Source: Treponema sp.
GTDB taxonomy: Bacteria; Spirochaetota; Spirochaetia; Treponematales; Treponemataceae
Reading direction: 5' to 3'
NCBI GenBank assembly: GCA_024402475.1
Contig: JAKSTQ010000007.1
Span: forward strand, 31,142-95,141
DNA: 64,000 nt
Part shown: positions 53,340 to 61,131 of the stretch, piece after piece
Layout of the letters: each line of letters begins with the position of its first letter
Numbering within the stretch: position 1 is the stretch's first letter
Translations under genes and position numbers: made by a program
Notes under the pieces: generated by a model
Seen by the model: only the letters and a program-made list of their open reading frames with translations
Database searches by the model: none
Told to the model about the DNA's origin: nothing

Positions 53340-54893
53340 ATGACTTCACAGATGATCGCAAAAATCATTGCCTTTATTCTTTATCTTGGCGTAATGATTT
53401 TCATCGGATTGAGAACTGCTAGTAAAAATAACAGTTCTGCGGACTTCTTCCTTGGCGGAAGAAAAGTTGGACCATGGGTAACAGCTCTCAGTGCTGAAGC
53501 TTCGGACTCATCAGCATGGCTTTTGATGGGACTTCCTGGTCTTTGTTATCTTGGTGGTGTTCAGGAAACATTCTGGACAGCTCTTGGACTTATTGCCGGA
53601 ACATATTTGAGCTGGTTGTTCGTTGCAAAACCACTTCGTAAATGTTCAATTGCATTCGGGGACTCAATTACAATTCCTGAATTCCTTTCTAACAGATTTA
53701 ATGACAAGTCACACTTGCTTTCAATCGTATCTGTAATTTTCATCGTTTTGTTCTTTACTATTTATACAGCTTCTGGATTTGTTGCATGTGCAAAACTTTT
53801 TAACTCTGTATTTGGTCTTCCATACCATGCAGGTCTTGCAATCGGTCTTGTTGTAATTTTGTGTTATACAATTACTGGTGGTTATACTGCTGTTTGTACA
53901 ACTGACTTTGTTCAGGGAACTTTGATTGTAGTTGCATTTGTTGTTTCTGCAGTTATCGCTGTATTTTCACTTGGCGGACCTGCTCAGGCAATGGAAGCTG
54001 TTAAAGGCTTTAATGCACAGGCAATTGCAGGTGACTTTGGTGAAGCACTTAAAAATACTTTCGTAGCAAACGGTCAGTACAATGACAAAGTAATGAATAT
54101 CATTTCTGCTCTTGCATGGGGTCTTGGTTACTTTGGTATGCCACACATCATCGTTCGCTTTATGGGTATCCGCTCTAATGCAGAAGTTAAAAAAGCACGC
54201 CGCATTGGTATTACATGGATGATCATTGCTTACGTTGGAACATTCCTTATTGGTACACTTGCAACTGTTTACCTTAAGAACAACGGTATCATTCTTGGTG
54301 ATGCTGTTCAGGGATTTGCAACTGGTGATGCTGAAACAGTATTCTCTGCTACAATGCTTAAAATGTATCCTGCATTTATTGCCGGAATCTTCCTTTGTGC
54401 AATTCTTGCTGCTTCGATGTCTACTGCAGACTCACAGCTTTTGGCTGCTTCTTCTGCTGTAAGCCAGGATATTTTCAAGGGTCTTGTTAAGAAAGATGCT
54501 GAAGAAAAAGAAGTTTTGAATGTAAGCCGCTTTACAGTATTCCTTATTGCTCTGGTTGCTTTGTTCCTTTCTTTGAATCCAAACTCTTCTATCTTTGGTC
54601 TTGTATCATTCGCATGGTCAGGATTTGGTGGAACATTTGGTCCATTGGTATTGCTTGCACTTTACTGGAAACGCACAACAGCTTCTGGTGCAATCGCTGG
54701 TTTGATTTGTGGTGGTATCGTAGATGTTGTATGGCATTATGTACCGGCAAGTGTAAATCCAATTTTTGGTCTTTACGAAATCGTACCTGCTTTTGTTGCA
54801 TGTCTCGTAGTAACTATCGTAGTGAGCTTGCTTACAAAACAGGATGCTGAAGTTGCATCAAACTTTGACAAATATAAATCACTTGCAGACTAA
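53340..54893 (+). CDS. putP: Sodium/proline symporter PutP
   Basis: 517 residues, 13 transmembrane helices, sodium:solute symporter family. The proline-type features are ADFFLGGRKVGPWVTALSAEASDSSAWLL at the start of the core (residues near 30-60; the Ser/Ala pair near 57 binds Na+), GGYTAVCTTDFVQG (about 180-193) and ASMSTADSQLLAASSAVSQD (about 358). GGAGC precedes the start. Its 3' end overlaps the acetyltransferase frame. Confidence 0.92.
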   Translation: MTSQMIAKIIAFILYLGVMIFIGLRTASKNNSSADFFLGGRKVGPWVTALSAEASDSSAWLLMGLPGLCYLGGVQETFWTALGLIAGTYLSWLFVAKPLRKCSIAFGDSITIPEFLSNRFNDKSHLLSIVSVIFIVLFFTIYTASGFVACAKLFNSVFGLPYHAGLAIGLVVILCYTITGGYTAVCTTDFVQGTLIVVAFVVSAVIAVFSLGGPAQAMEAVKGFNAQAIAGDFGEALKNTFVANGQYNDKVMNIISALAWGLGYFGMPHIIVRFMGIRSNAEVKKARRIGITWMIIAYVGTFLIGTLATVYLKNNGIILGDAVQGFATGDAETVFSATMLKMYPAFIAGIFLCAILAASMSTADSQLLAASSAVSQDIFKGLVKKDAEEKEVLNVSRFTVFLIALVALFLSLNPNSSIFGLVSFAWSGFGGTFGPLVLLALYWKRTTASGAIAGLICGGIVDVVWHYVPASVNPIFGLYEIVPAFVACLVVTIVVSLLTKQDAEVASNFDKYKSLAD

Positions 54894-55788
54894 TTCATTC
54901 AAATATACATTAAAACCTCTTTCTGGTAATCGTCAGAAAGAGGCACTCACATTCTTATCTCATAATGAATGTGAGTGTGTTACTTTGACAGAACATGTTT
55001 TGTCCACTGTGGAAGACGTTTACGTTCTTGATGCGGTGGACAGTGTTTCTGGCTCGTCTTTTATTCAGGCAATATTTTTTTATAGAAAGAATTCTGCCAT
55101 TTACCCATGTATTCCATTTACAAAAAATCCTCGTAGTGATGCTTTTTTAAGTCAGGAAGTAAGAAAATGTTTTGCTGATTTTATGAACGGCAAGCGGGTT
55201 TTCAGTATTACAGGCCAGGCTGATGCAGTAACTTACCTTGTTGAAATACAGAAGGATTTTAATTCACCTTTGAGAGTAATTAACAATTATCTCTTGATGG
55301 TAAAGGAAGCAGGCAGAAAACCAAAAGTTGTTAAAGAAATTCCTGATGGATTTAAACTGAAAAAAGCTGGGCCAAAAGATATTAATTCTCTGATTGAACT
55401 TGAATATGCTTATCAGATTGAAGAAGTTATGAATGGAGATGCCAGCCGTCTATATAAACCGGGAATTCAATTACAGTTTGAAAATTTGTTGAAAAATCAG
55501 CAGATTTTTGCTTTATTTAATGGTAAGGATCAAAAAGCAGTTGCTAAGGCTGGAACAAATGCCCGCGGAAAAAATTTCTGTCAGATTGGCGGAGTTTTTT
55601 GTGACGGACAGCAGCGTAATCACGGTTACGCATTTATGGTGGTAAAAAAAGTAGTTGATGCAATTGAAGCTGCTGGAAAAACTGCATGTCTTTTTGTTAA
55701 GGAAAAGAATGCAAGTGCCAGACGCGTGTACGAAAACTGCGGGTTTGAGTATTGCGGAAAGTTTATGATTGCATATTATGATGTTTAA
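54844..55788 (+). CDS. GNAT-family N-acetyltransferase with an extra N-terminal domain
   Basis: 314 residues from the ATG at 54844, inside putP by 50 bases. A TTG at 54883 (11-base overlap) is a likelier start by overlap length, but neither has a clear ribosome binding site. Residues about 165-314 are a GNAT domain (QRNHGYAFMVVKKVVDAIE as acetyl-CoA loop, ASARRVYENCGFEYCG). The N-terminal 150 residues are a separate domain, resembling the N-terminal half of two-domain GNATs. Substrate unknown. Confidence 0.75.
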   Translation: MLKLHQTLTNINHLQTNSFKYTLKPLSGNRQKEALTFLSHNECECVTLTEHVLSTVEDVYVLDAVDSVSGSSFIQAIFFYRKNSAIYPCIPFTKNPRSDAFLSQEVRKCFADFMNGKRVFSITGQADAVTYLVEIQKDFNSPLRVINNYLLMVKEAGRKPKVVKEIPDGFKLKKAGPKDINSLIELEYAYQIEEVMNGDASRLYKPGIQLQFENLLKNQQIFALFNGKDQKAVAKAGTNARGKNFCQIGGVFCDGQQRNHGYAFMVVKKVVDAIEAAGKTACLFVKEKNASARRVYENCGFEYCGKFMIAYYDV

Positions 55789-55830
55789 ATTATATAATCG
55801 GTTTGAGAGTAATTATAGAGAGGTATTAAA

Positions 55831-56070
55831 ATGGCAGATGAAGCACTTGAAGCAAAAGTAAAAGAAGTACTTGATGCGTTTAGACCACAGCTCCAGGCAG
55901 ATGGCGGCGATATGGAATTTATTGGAATTGATGCAGAAAATAAAGTTCATCTTAAACTTGTTGGTGCATGCGGTTCTTGTCCAATGGCTACAATGACTCT
56001 TAAAATGGGTGTTGAAAGATATCTTATTGATGCTGTTCCTGAAATTACAGAAGTAGTTCAGGACGAGTAG
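55831..56070 (+). CDS. NFU-domain iron-sulfur scaffold/carrier
   Basis: 79 residues, a single NifU-C domain: PQLQADGGDMEFIGI (about 14-28), then GACGSCPMATMTLKMGVE with the CxxC pair (C51, C54) that binds a bridging [4Fe-4S] cluster in a dimer. AGAGAGG precedes the start. Confidence 0.92.
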   Translation: MADEALEAKVKEVLDAFRPQLQADGGDMEFIGIDAENKVHLKLVGACGSCPMATMTLKMGVERYLIDAVPEITEVVQDE

Positions 56071-56093
56071 TTTTTATTCAGTGAGGTAGAAAT

Positions 56094-56654
56094 ATGAAAA
56101 TTGCAAAAGACTGCGTAGTTAAAATTAATTACGTTTTAAAAGATAAAGACGGAAATCAGATTGATGCTTCTAATGGCGAACCATTGGAATACATTCACGG
56201 AAATAACAACCTTATTATTGGTCTTGAAAATAAACTTGAAGGCCATGATCCTGGTGACAAATTCCTTGCAGAAGTTGAACCTGAACTTGCTTATGGTAAA
56301 TATGACGAAAATCTTTTGATTGAACTTCCTCGTGAACAGTTTGATACAGACATGCAGATTGAAGTTGGAATGAAATTCCAGGCTATGGGACCAATGGGAC
56401 CTGTTCTTGTGTCTGTTGCAAAAGTTGAAGGCGATAAAATTACAATCGATTCAAATCATGAACTTGCCGGTAAAAAACTTTTCTTTGATGTAGAAGTTGT
56501 AGAAGTAAGACAGGCTACTCTTGAAGAAATTGAATCCTTGAAACAGGCTGCCAGCGGCGGTTGTGGTGGTGGATGCGGAGGCTGCGGTGGCAGTTGCGGA
56601 TCTGAAGGTGGTTGCGCAGGCGGCGGCTGTGGCGGTGGATGCGGTTGTAACTAA
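56094..56654 (+). CDS. slyD: SlyD-like FKBP peptidyl-prolyl isomerase with Cys-Gly metal-binding tail
   Basis: 186 residues. FKBP domain with inserted flap: INYVLKDKDGNQIDAS, then EPELAYGKYDENL (about 62-74). Residues about 155-186 are almost all Gly and Cys (CGGGCGGCGGSCG and so on, about 11 Cys), the nickel/metal-binding tail that His-rich SlyD has in E. coli. The chaperone could deliver nickel, which fits the LarE-like protein at 7154-7960 only loosely. It ends convergently, overlapping aroK by 4 bases. Confidence 0.88.
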   Translation: MKIAKDCVVKINYVLKDKDGNQIDASNGEPLEYIHGNNNLIIGLENKLEGHDPGDKFLAEVEPELAYGKYDENLLIELPREQFDTDMQIEVGMKFQAMGPMGPVLVSVAKVEGDKITIDSNHELAGKKLFFDVEVVEVRQATLEEIESLKQAASGGCGGGCGGCGGSCGSEGGCAGGGCGGGCGCN

Positions 56655-57226
56655 CAGCCTTTAACTGCTTCTACAATTTTAGTTGTATTAGCGCTGATTG
56701 AATCTTTGTTAAGATCAATGCTTATGTCTGCGATTGATTTATAGATTGCAACACGCTCTGTATAAAAGTCGTGAAAAATAGTCCGTACATCGTTTCTGGT
56801 GTGCGGATTTTTTTTGTTTATGTAAGCGGGAAGTGTAGACGGGTCAGCGATTTTTTCACCATTGAATTTAACTTCGCGTAAAATGCGTTCGAGAGAAACT
56901 TCTTCTGCAACATTAAGGAAGATAAAAATTGAATTTGATTTTAGAACTTCAAGTGCCTGAGCGTTGTCACAGATTCCGCCGCCTGTAGCAATTACGGCTG
57001 TCTGTCCTTTAAGGTTTTTGAGGAGAGCATCGCAAGCCTGATATTCCGCCTGGATAAAAGCAGGCTTTCCCTGGGCATTAAAAATTTCACGGGGAGTTTT
57101 TCCGGTCAGCGAAAAGATTTCGTTGTCTGTATCAAAAAACGGAAAGCCAAGTGCTGTTGAAGTGTGTTTTCCGAGTGTAGATTTTCCTGAGTGCTTAATT
57201 CCTAAAAGGACAATATTTTTGTTCAT
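56651..57226 (-). CDS. aroK: Shikimate kinase
   Basis: 191 residues. P-loop GIKHSGKST (about 8-16), FFDTDNEIF for shikimate and Mg, and ATGGGICDN (about 80-88) are the family motifs. It makes shikimate-3-phosphate in aromatic amino acid synthesis. The 3' ends of this gene and the slyD-like gene overlap by four bases with no room for a terminator. It is divergent from the PrsW-like gene. Confidence 0.9.
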   Translation of the reverse strand: MNKNIVLLGIKHSGKSTLGKHTSTALGFPFFDTDNEIFSLTGKTPREIFNAQGKPAFIQAEYQACDALLKNLKGQTAVIATGGGICDNAQALEVLKSNSIFIFLNVAEEVSLERILREVKFNGEKIADPSTLPAYINKKNPHTRNDVRTIFHDFYTERVAIYKSIADISIDLNKDSISANTTKIVEAVKGC

Positions 57227-57284
57227 GCCTGTATTATATCGCGGATTGATTGAAAAAGTCCAACCGTTAGGGTATGCTTTAGTT

Positions 57285-57962
57285 ATGAATGTTTATGCGG
57301 CAATAGCACTTTGTTTTATTCCTGTTGTTACGGTATTTATTCTCTTTTTGATTTTGATTCCTGGTTTTAAGATCAGGCTCGAACTTCTTTCTGTTCTGCT
57401 TGGACTTGTGGCATTGCTGCCGATTGCGGTTGTGCAGTTCTGGGTTGGAGAAGCGGAAATTTTTAACAGATGGAATTTCGGGCTGCTGCTTTTCAGGGCT
57501 TTGATTTTGTACGGGCTTATTGAAGAAGGATTCAAATGCGCCGTGCTGTTTTTATTCCCTGTAAAAAAAGTGAATCTGAAGGAAATGTTTTTTTATGGAC
57601 TTCTTGCGGGAATTGTTCTTGGCGGTTTTGAATCCGTGATTTATGTTCTGCATACAATTCAGACTGCGACCAATCATGGTGGTGAAGTTCTTCTGCACAT
57701 GATTTATCTGCGTTCATTTACAAGTATTGTGATTCATGGATTTTGCGCTGGGCTTTTAGCAATGTTTGTTTTCACTGTCAGAAAAAATAAAGTTTTTATG
57801 GCGCCTGCATTTTATGCTGTTGTGATTCATGGAATATATGATTTTTTCAGCATTATGAATTTTCCGATGAATTATTTTGCTTATGTTTCGATTCTTCTTC
57901 TGCTTCTTGAATGCAGAATCAGCTACAAACGAATCAAAGCAATGAATCTGGAAGAAGCTTAA
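57285..57962 (+). CDS. PrsW-like intramembrane protease
   Basis: 225 residues from the ATG at 57285; the longer frame back to 57123 runs over aroK and was rejected. About eight transmembrane helices. EEGFK (about 84-88, the EExxK motif), GFESVIYV and the two His motifs VIHGFCAG and VIHGIYDFF are the family's active-site candidates. PrsW of Bacillus cleaves an anti-sigma factor. No sigma/anti-sigma pair is nearby. Confidence 0.82.
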   Translation: MNVYAAIALCFIPVVTVFILFLILIPGFKIRLELLSVLLGLVALLPIAVVQFWVGEAEIFNRWNFGLLLFRALILYGLIEEGFKCAVLFLFPVKKVNLKEMFFYGLLAGIVLGGFESVIYVLHTIQTATNHGGEVLLHMIYLRSFTSIVIHGFCAGLLAMFVFTVRKNKVFMAPAFYAVVIHGIYDFFSIMNFPMNYFAYVSILLLLLECRISYKRIKAMNLEEA

Positions 57963-57969
57963 CGAATAC

Positions 57970-57998
57970 TTGACAAAATACAATATATAGCATAATAT
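57970..57998 (+). promoter_or_regulatory. tRNA promoter
   Basis: Perfect TTGACA, 17 bases, TAATAT (or CATAAT at 16), about 12 bases before the mature tRNA. Confidence 0.75.
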
Positions 57999-58010
57999 AC
58001 TTGAACACGA

Positions 58011-58083
58011 CGCTGGGTAGAGCAGTTGGCAGCTCGTCGGGCTCATAACCCGGAGGCCGTAGGTTCGAGTCCTACCCCAGCTA
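58011..58083 (+). tRNA. Initiator tRNA-fMet (CAU)
   Basis: 73 bases, full cloverleaf: D stem GAGC/GCTC, anticodon stem TCGGG/CCCGG with loop CTCATAA, T arm GTAGG-TTCGAGT-CCTAC. Initiator marks are the three consecutive G-C pairs (GGG/CCC) in the anticodon stem, the A11-U24 pair and an unpaired 1-72 position. That mismatch is C-U rather than the common C-A. The 3' CCA is not encoded (TAG follows). Confidence 0.95.
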
Positions 58084-58091
58084 TAGAAAAG

Positions 58092-58116
58092 ACCACTCAG
58101 GAATGAGTGGTTTTTT
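58092..58116 (+). terminator. Intrinsic terminator after the tRNA
   Basis: ACCACTCA / TGAGTGGT with a 4-base loop, then a run of T. Confidence 0.9.
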
Positions 58117-58264
58117 GTTTTTTAACTGGACGTAACTGAACTTTATTGGATAAAGTTCGTGGGCGGTAGGTTTATAGCCTGCGGGATTTGGGATAAATAA
58201 GATTCTATGTAAAATTATATTTTTCTATAATTATTTTTTACTCCTTAGGCATTTTTATTTTAAA

Positions 58265-59041
58265 TTAAAAAGGACAGTCTAAAAAATCAGAAAATGTATT
58301 TGTATATTCTGATTCCTTTGGATAATTCTTTTCATAAAAAGAAATACAAAATTTACCTATTGTGCAAACACTGTTTATTATAAAATATGTATACATTGAA
58401 TCATCAATTATTATGTCTTCCTCTTGTTTACCATGGAATAAAGTTTTATCACTTCGTAATTTTTCAATGCTTTGGCATGCAGAAAGGATAGATGAACCTA
58501 TAGTCTTAACCTCTTTACTGTAGTTGTCATCTAATCCAGAAAGTTTAAATTCCTTCAATAAGGAACATGTAAGTGAATATAATGTATCATTCTTATCCCA
58601 ATTTACTGAGATACGATTATCACTTAGAATGTGCTTTAATATACTTTCCAAGGCCGAATTAGCTAAACCAATAGCTGTTGAAGGATCTTCATAAATTAAC
58701 TTAAAAGCTTTATCAAACGTAGTATTAGCTGTATCATAACTACTTTTAATTTCATTTTTAAATGTTGGTATCATTGGAATAAAATCAGGAGTATCTATAT
58801 CTAAATCAATGGCAATTTTTAATAAAAGTTCTCCATCCATTTCGGAAAGAGTCTCTAATAAATCTATATTAGAATCTTTTTTGTACTTTATTACAAAATT
58901 ACAGTCACCAGTATAATCGTTATAAACTACTATCCATTTCTTTATGTATTGTGTAACTTTGTTATATGATACATAAAGTTCCCATATTCTTTTTTCAATC
59001 TTATCTATAAGTGCCATTTGGTATTTTGGTGATATTTCCAT
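58265..59041 (-). CDS. Abi_C (abortive infection C-terminal, HEPN-like) protein
   Basis: 258 residues. Residues about 105-235 match the Abi_C domain: IGLANSALESILKHIL, then IGSSILSACQSIEKLRSDKTLFHG. R196 and H203 form an R-x6-H pair like the catalytic motif of HEPN ribonucleases. The N-terminal 100 residues are not recognised. It is last in the RloA-RloB-Abi_C set, 31 bases after the RloB-like gene, with GGAG before the start. The likely role is a toxin or effector RNase that halts the infected cell; inference from family and neighbours. Confidence 0.75.
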   Translation of the reverse strand: MEISPKYQMALIDKIEKRIWELYVSYNKVTQYIKKWIVVYNDYTGDCNFVIKYKKDSNIDLLETLSEMDGELLLKIAIDLDIDTPDFIPMIPTFKNEIKSSYDTANTTFDKAFKLIYEDPSTAIGLANSALESILKHILSDNRISVNWDKNDTLYSLTCSLLKEFKLSGLDDNYSKEVKTIGSSILSACQSIEKLRSDKTLFHGKQEEDIIIDDSMYTYFIINSVCTIGKFCISFYEKNYPKESEYTNTFSDFLDCPF

Positions 59042-59072
59042 TTTCCATCTCCAATAAGATTATATAAATCAA

Positions 59073-59630
59073 CTATTTTGATTTTTCTTCTTCCAGAATA
59101 TTAATAAATTGATAAACATTACTGTATGTTTTATTAGCTTCGGTTTTATCTTTCATGTTCTCAACAGCGGTCATTCGGTTGTCCCATAGCGAATCCTGTT
59201 GCTTAATTGTAAGCACAGCTTTCTTGTATTGTTCCCATCCAGGAATAGAGCAAAGTTGCTTCACACATGTATCACTGGCAATATCAGTTTCTGGAGTCTT
59301 TTTATAATGGGCAATGAACCATATTTCAACACAAGGTTTACTTATCAACATTATGCCATCACATTTTTTGAGAGACTCCAAAACTTCTGGAACATCACCA
59401 TCATACATAAAAAATGTTTTTACTTCGGAAGGATTTGATGTAAGTTCTTTTTTATACTGTTCAATTTTCTTTGGATATAAACTGCTTCCTACAATCTTTG
59501 GAACAATTTTGATTGGGAGTCTGTATCTCTGTTTCAGAAAGTTGATGTAAGCTTCTTCAGTTTCCCCTTCACAGAGAACAAGAAACTGAGGCCGCATCTT
59601 TCTTGGATTAGATTTTCTCTCTCTTCCCAT
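59073..59630 (-). CDS. RloB-like TOPRIM-type nuclease
   Basis: 185 residues. LVLCEGETEEAYI (E21-E26) with YDGDVPEV (D77, D79) is the acidic TOPRIM-like active site; KPCVEIWFIAHYK (about 98-110) is the family's conserved C-terminal block. RloB pairs with an AAA15 ATPase in RloAB and AbiL loci, first noted beside type I restriction genes of Campylobacter. Its start lies two bases after the ATPase stop and the ribosome binding site sits in the end of that gene. Confidence 0.85.
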   Translation of the reverse strand: MGRERKSNPRKMRPQFLVLCEGETEEAYINFLKQRYRLPIKIVPKIVGSSLYPKKIEQYKKELTSNPSEVKTFFMYDGDVPEVLESLKKCDGIMLISKPCVEIWFIAHYKKTPETDIASDTCVKQLCSIPGWEQYKKAVLTIKQQDSLWDNRMTAVENMKDKTEANKTYSNVYQFINILEEEKSK

Positions 59631-59632
59631 AC

Positions 59633-60904
59633 TTATTCTCCTAAAAGATTTTTAATCACACTGATAGAAGAATTGATGTAAGGAACTGCATCGAATCTAC
59701 CCTGAAGATAACATTTTTCTGCATCCATGTTTTCTCTAAAATCTTTAAAGTCAAACAATGAGTAAACTTCTGTTGAGCCATCTTCTTTTTTATTTGTGAA
59801 CAAAATCTGGTCTCTTCTCATCTTTTTAATATCCAGAAGATTTGTATTGTGACTTGTAAAAAGGAACTGTGCAGATTTAGATGCATTTACCATATCAAGA
59901 ATAAACTGAGCAAGTTCTGTATGAAGGCTGGCATCAAATTCATCAAGAATAAGTGTTTTCCCATTTTTGCAAACATCAAGCAATAAAAGAAGGAGATTGA
60001 AAATCTGAATTGTACCGGCGGATTCTTCTCCTTCAAGATGGAATGGAACATCTGGATTTCTTTTATGGGTTGTGTAGAAGTTGATTACATCTGCAACTTG
60101 CGTAAATGGATCTGATTGAACTGGAACTCCATTTATTGTGTGTCTTGGTTGAATTGAAAATAAAGGTGTTCTTTCAATTTTTACGTTAATATCTGTGATA
60201 TCGCTATCAGCCATTTTTAAAGCCTGCAGAATCAATTCTTTATTCTGTTTGAAAAGTTCTACTGCATAATTTCCTGAAAGCTGAGGAAGACCAATGAGTA
60301 ATTCTGTTCTAAAGTAGTTATACACTTTTTTAGCAACTTCTCTATCCATCTGACTGGCTCTGCTTATGAAGAGAGTATTCTTTCCTGTACTCTGAGCAAC
60401 ATCCAGAGGTTTTACAAACTGCCCTTCGCCAAAACTGTAGATTTCCGATTTTGAAGAACCTTTTGTTTCATCTCTTGTAAAAATCTTTACCTTTCTTTTT
60501 GTTGGATGATAGTAGAGTTCTTCTGTTAGAATCTGATTTCTTGTGATAGAAAAAGAATATTCGTATTCAATTCCGTCTGTAATAAAATCAATATAGAAGG
60601 AACTAGGTTTTTCGAAGTATCCGTCAAACTTAAAAGGCATGTAGTTGAAAACAACACCTTCATTATTCTGGAAAGAATCAAGAACAAGTTGCCTGCAAAA
60701 TGCAGCAGCTTTTAATATACTTGATTTTCCAGAGGCATTAGGACCAAAAAGCCCCTGAACTTTTAGAAGAGTTTCATCATTAACAGAGAATACGTTGTCG
60801 GCTAATTCTTTTGCTCCAGCTGTATTGATAGTACCAGCCTTAAAATCAATACAAACTTCATCTTTAATAGAGAAAAAGTTACTAAATCTCATTTCTAAAA
60901 GCAT
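59633..60904 (-). CDS. AAA15-family ATPase (RloA/AbiLi-like)
   Basis: 423 residues from the ATG at 60904 (GAGGTG at good distance; an in-frame GTG two codons earlier is less likely). LFGPNASGKSSILKA (Walker A, about 52-66), long coil/insertion, ABC-type signature region EESAGTIQIFN, and LILDEFDASLHTELA (Walker B with Asp-Glu, about 317). FLFTSHNTNLLD is the switch region. It is an OLD/SMC-like sensor ATPase that controls the partner nuclease. It has its own promoter and operator upstream. Confidence 0.88.
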   Translation of the reverse strand: MLLEMRFSNFFSIKDEVCIDFKAGTINTAGAKELADNVFSVNDETLLKVQGLFGPNASGKSSILKAAAFCRQLVLDSFQNNEGVVFNYMPFKFDGYFEKPSSFYIDFITDGIEYEYSFSITRNQILTEELYYHPTKRKVKIFTRDETKGSSKSEIYSFGEGQFVKPLDVAQSTGKNTLFISRASQMDREVAKKVYNYFRTELLIGLPQLSGNYAVELFKQNKELILQALKMADSDITDINVKIERTPLFSIQPRHTINGVPVQSDPFTQVADVINFYTTHKRNPDVPFHLEGEESAGTIQIFNLLLLLLDVCKNGKTLILDEFDASLHTELAQFILDMVNASKSAQFLFTSHNTNLLDIKKMRRDQILFTNKKEDGSTEVYSLFDFKDFRENMDAEKCYLQGRFDAVPYINSSISVIKNLLGE

Positions 60905-60915
60905 AAACACCTCGT

Positions 60916-60962
60916 ATTTGTAGGATTACTACAAATATAGCACTTTTAGATGAATAAAACAA
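60916..60962 (-). promoter_or_regulatory. Promoter with overlapping palindromic operator for the RloAB-Abi_C genes
   Basis: Leftward: TTGTTT (60957-60962), 17 bases, TATATT (60934-60939). The inverted repeat ATTTGTAG-N5-CTACAAAT (60916-60936) covers the end of the -10 and the predicted start, where a repressor would block transcription. Confidence 0.6.
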
Positions 60963-60996
60963 GAATTATATATCATTAAAAATTATTATAATTTAT

Positions 60997-61131
60997 CTAT
61001 TTTCTCGTATTATGTAGAAAATACTTCTTACTTCCACATATTGGGCAAATAGCTATTTTGTCCAATATATTATCATAATCATTCGACAAACAATTTTCGC
61101 AGTGATAGTATTCTTTAGTTGTAGACTTCAT
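60997..61131 (-). CDS. 44-residue zinc-ribbon protein coupled to the reverse transcriptase
   Basis: Starts at the ATG in the ATGA that ends the reverse transcriptase gene, so it is translationally coupled. MKSTTKEYYHCENCLSND, then AICPICGSKKYFLH: two Cys pairs, C11-x2-C14 and C29-x2-C32, spaced as in a small zinc ribbon. It is too short for default gene callers. It may bind nucleic acid or the reverse transcriptase; no named family recognised. Confidence 0.72.
   Translation of the reverse strand: MKSTTKEYYHCENCLSNDYDNILDKIAICPICGSKKYFLHNTRK

Noticed and set aside
57123..57284. N-terminal extension of the PrsW-like protein
   Set aside because: It runs antisense over aroK; the ATG at 57285 begins the first membrane helix.
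58140..58185. Possible tRNA fragment or attachment site just after tRNA-fMet
   Set aside because: It has GC-rich pieces (GTGGGCGGTAGG) but no match to the tRNA 3' end and no cloverleaf.
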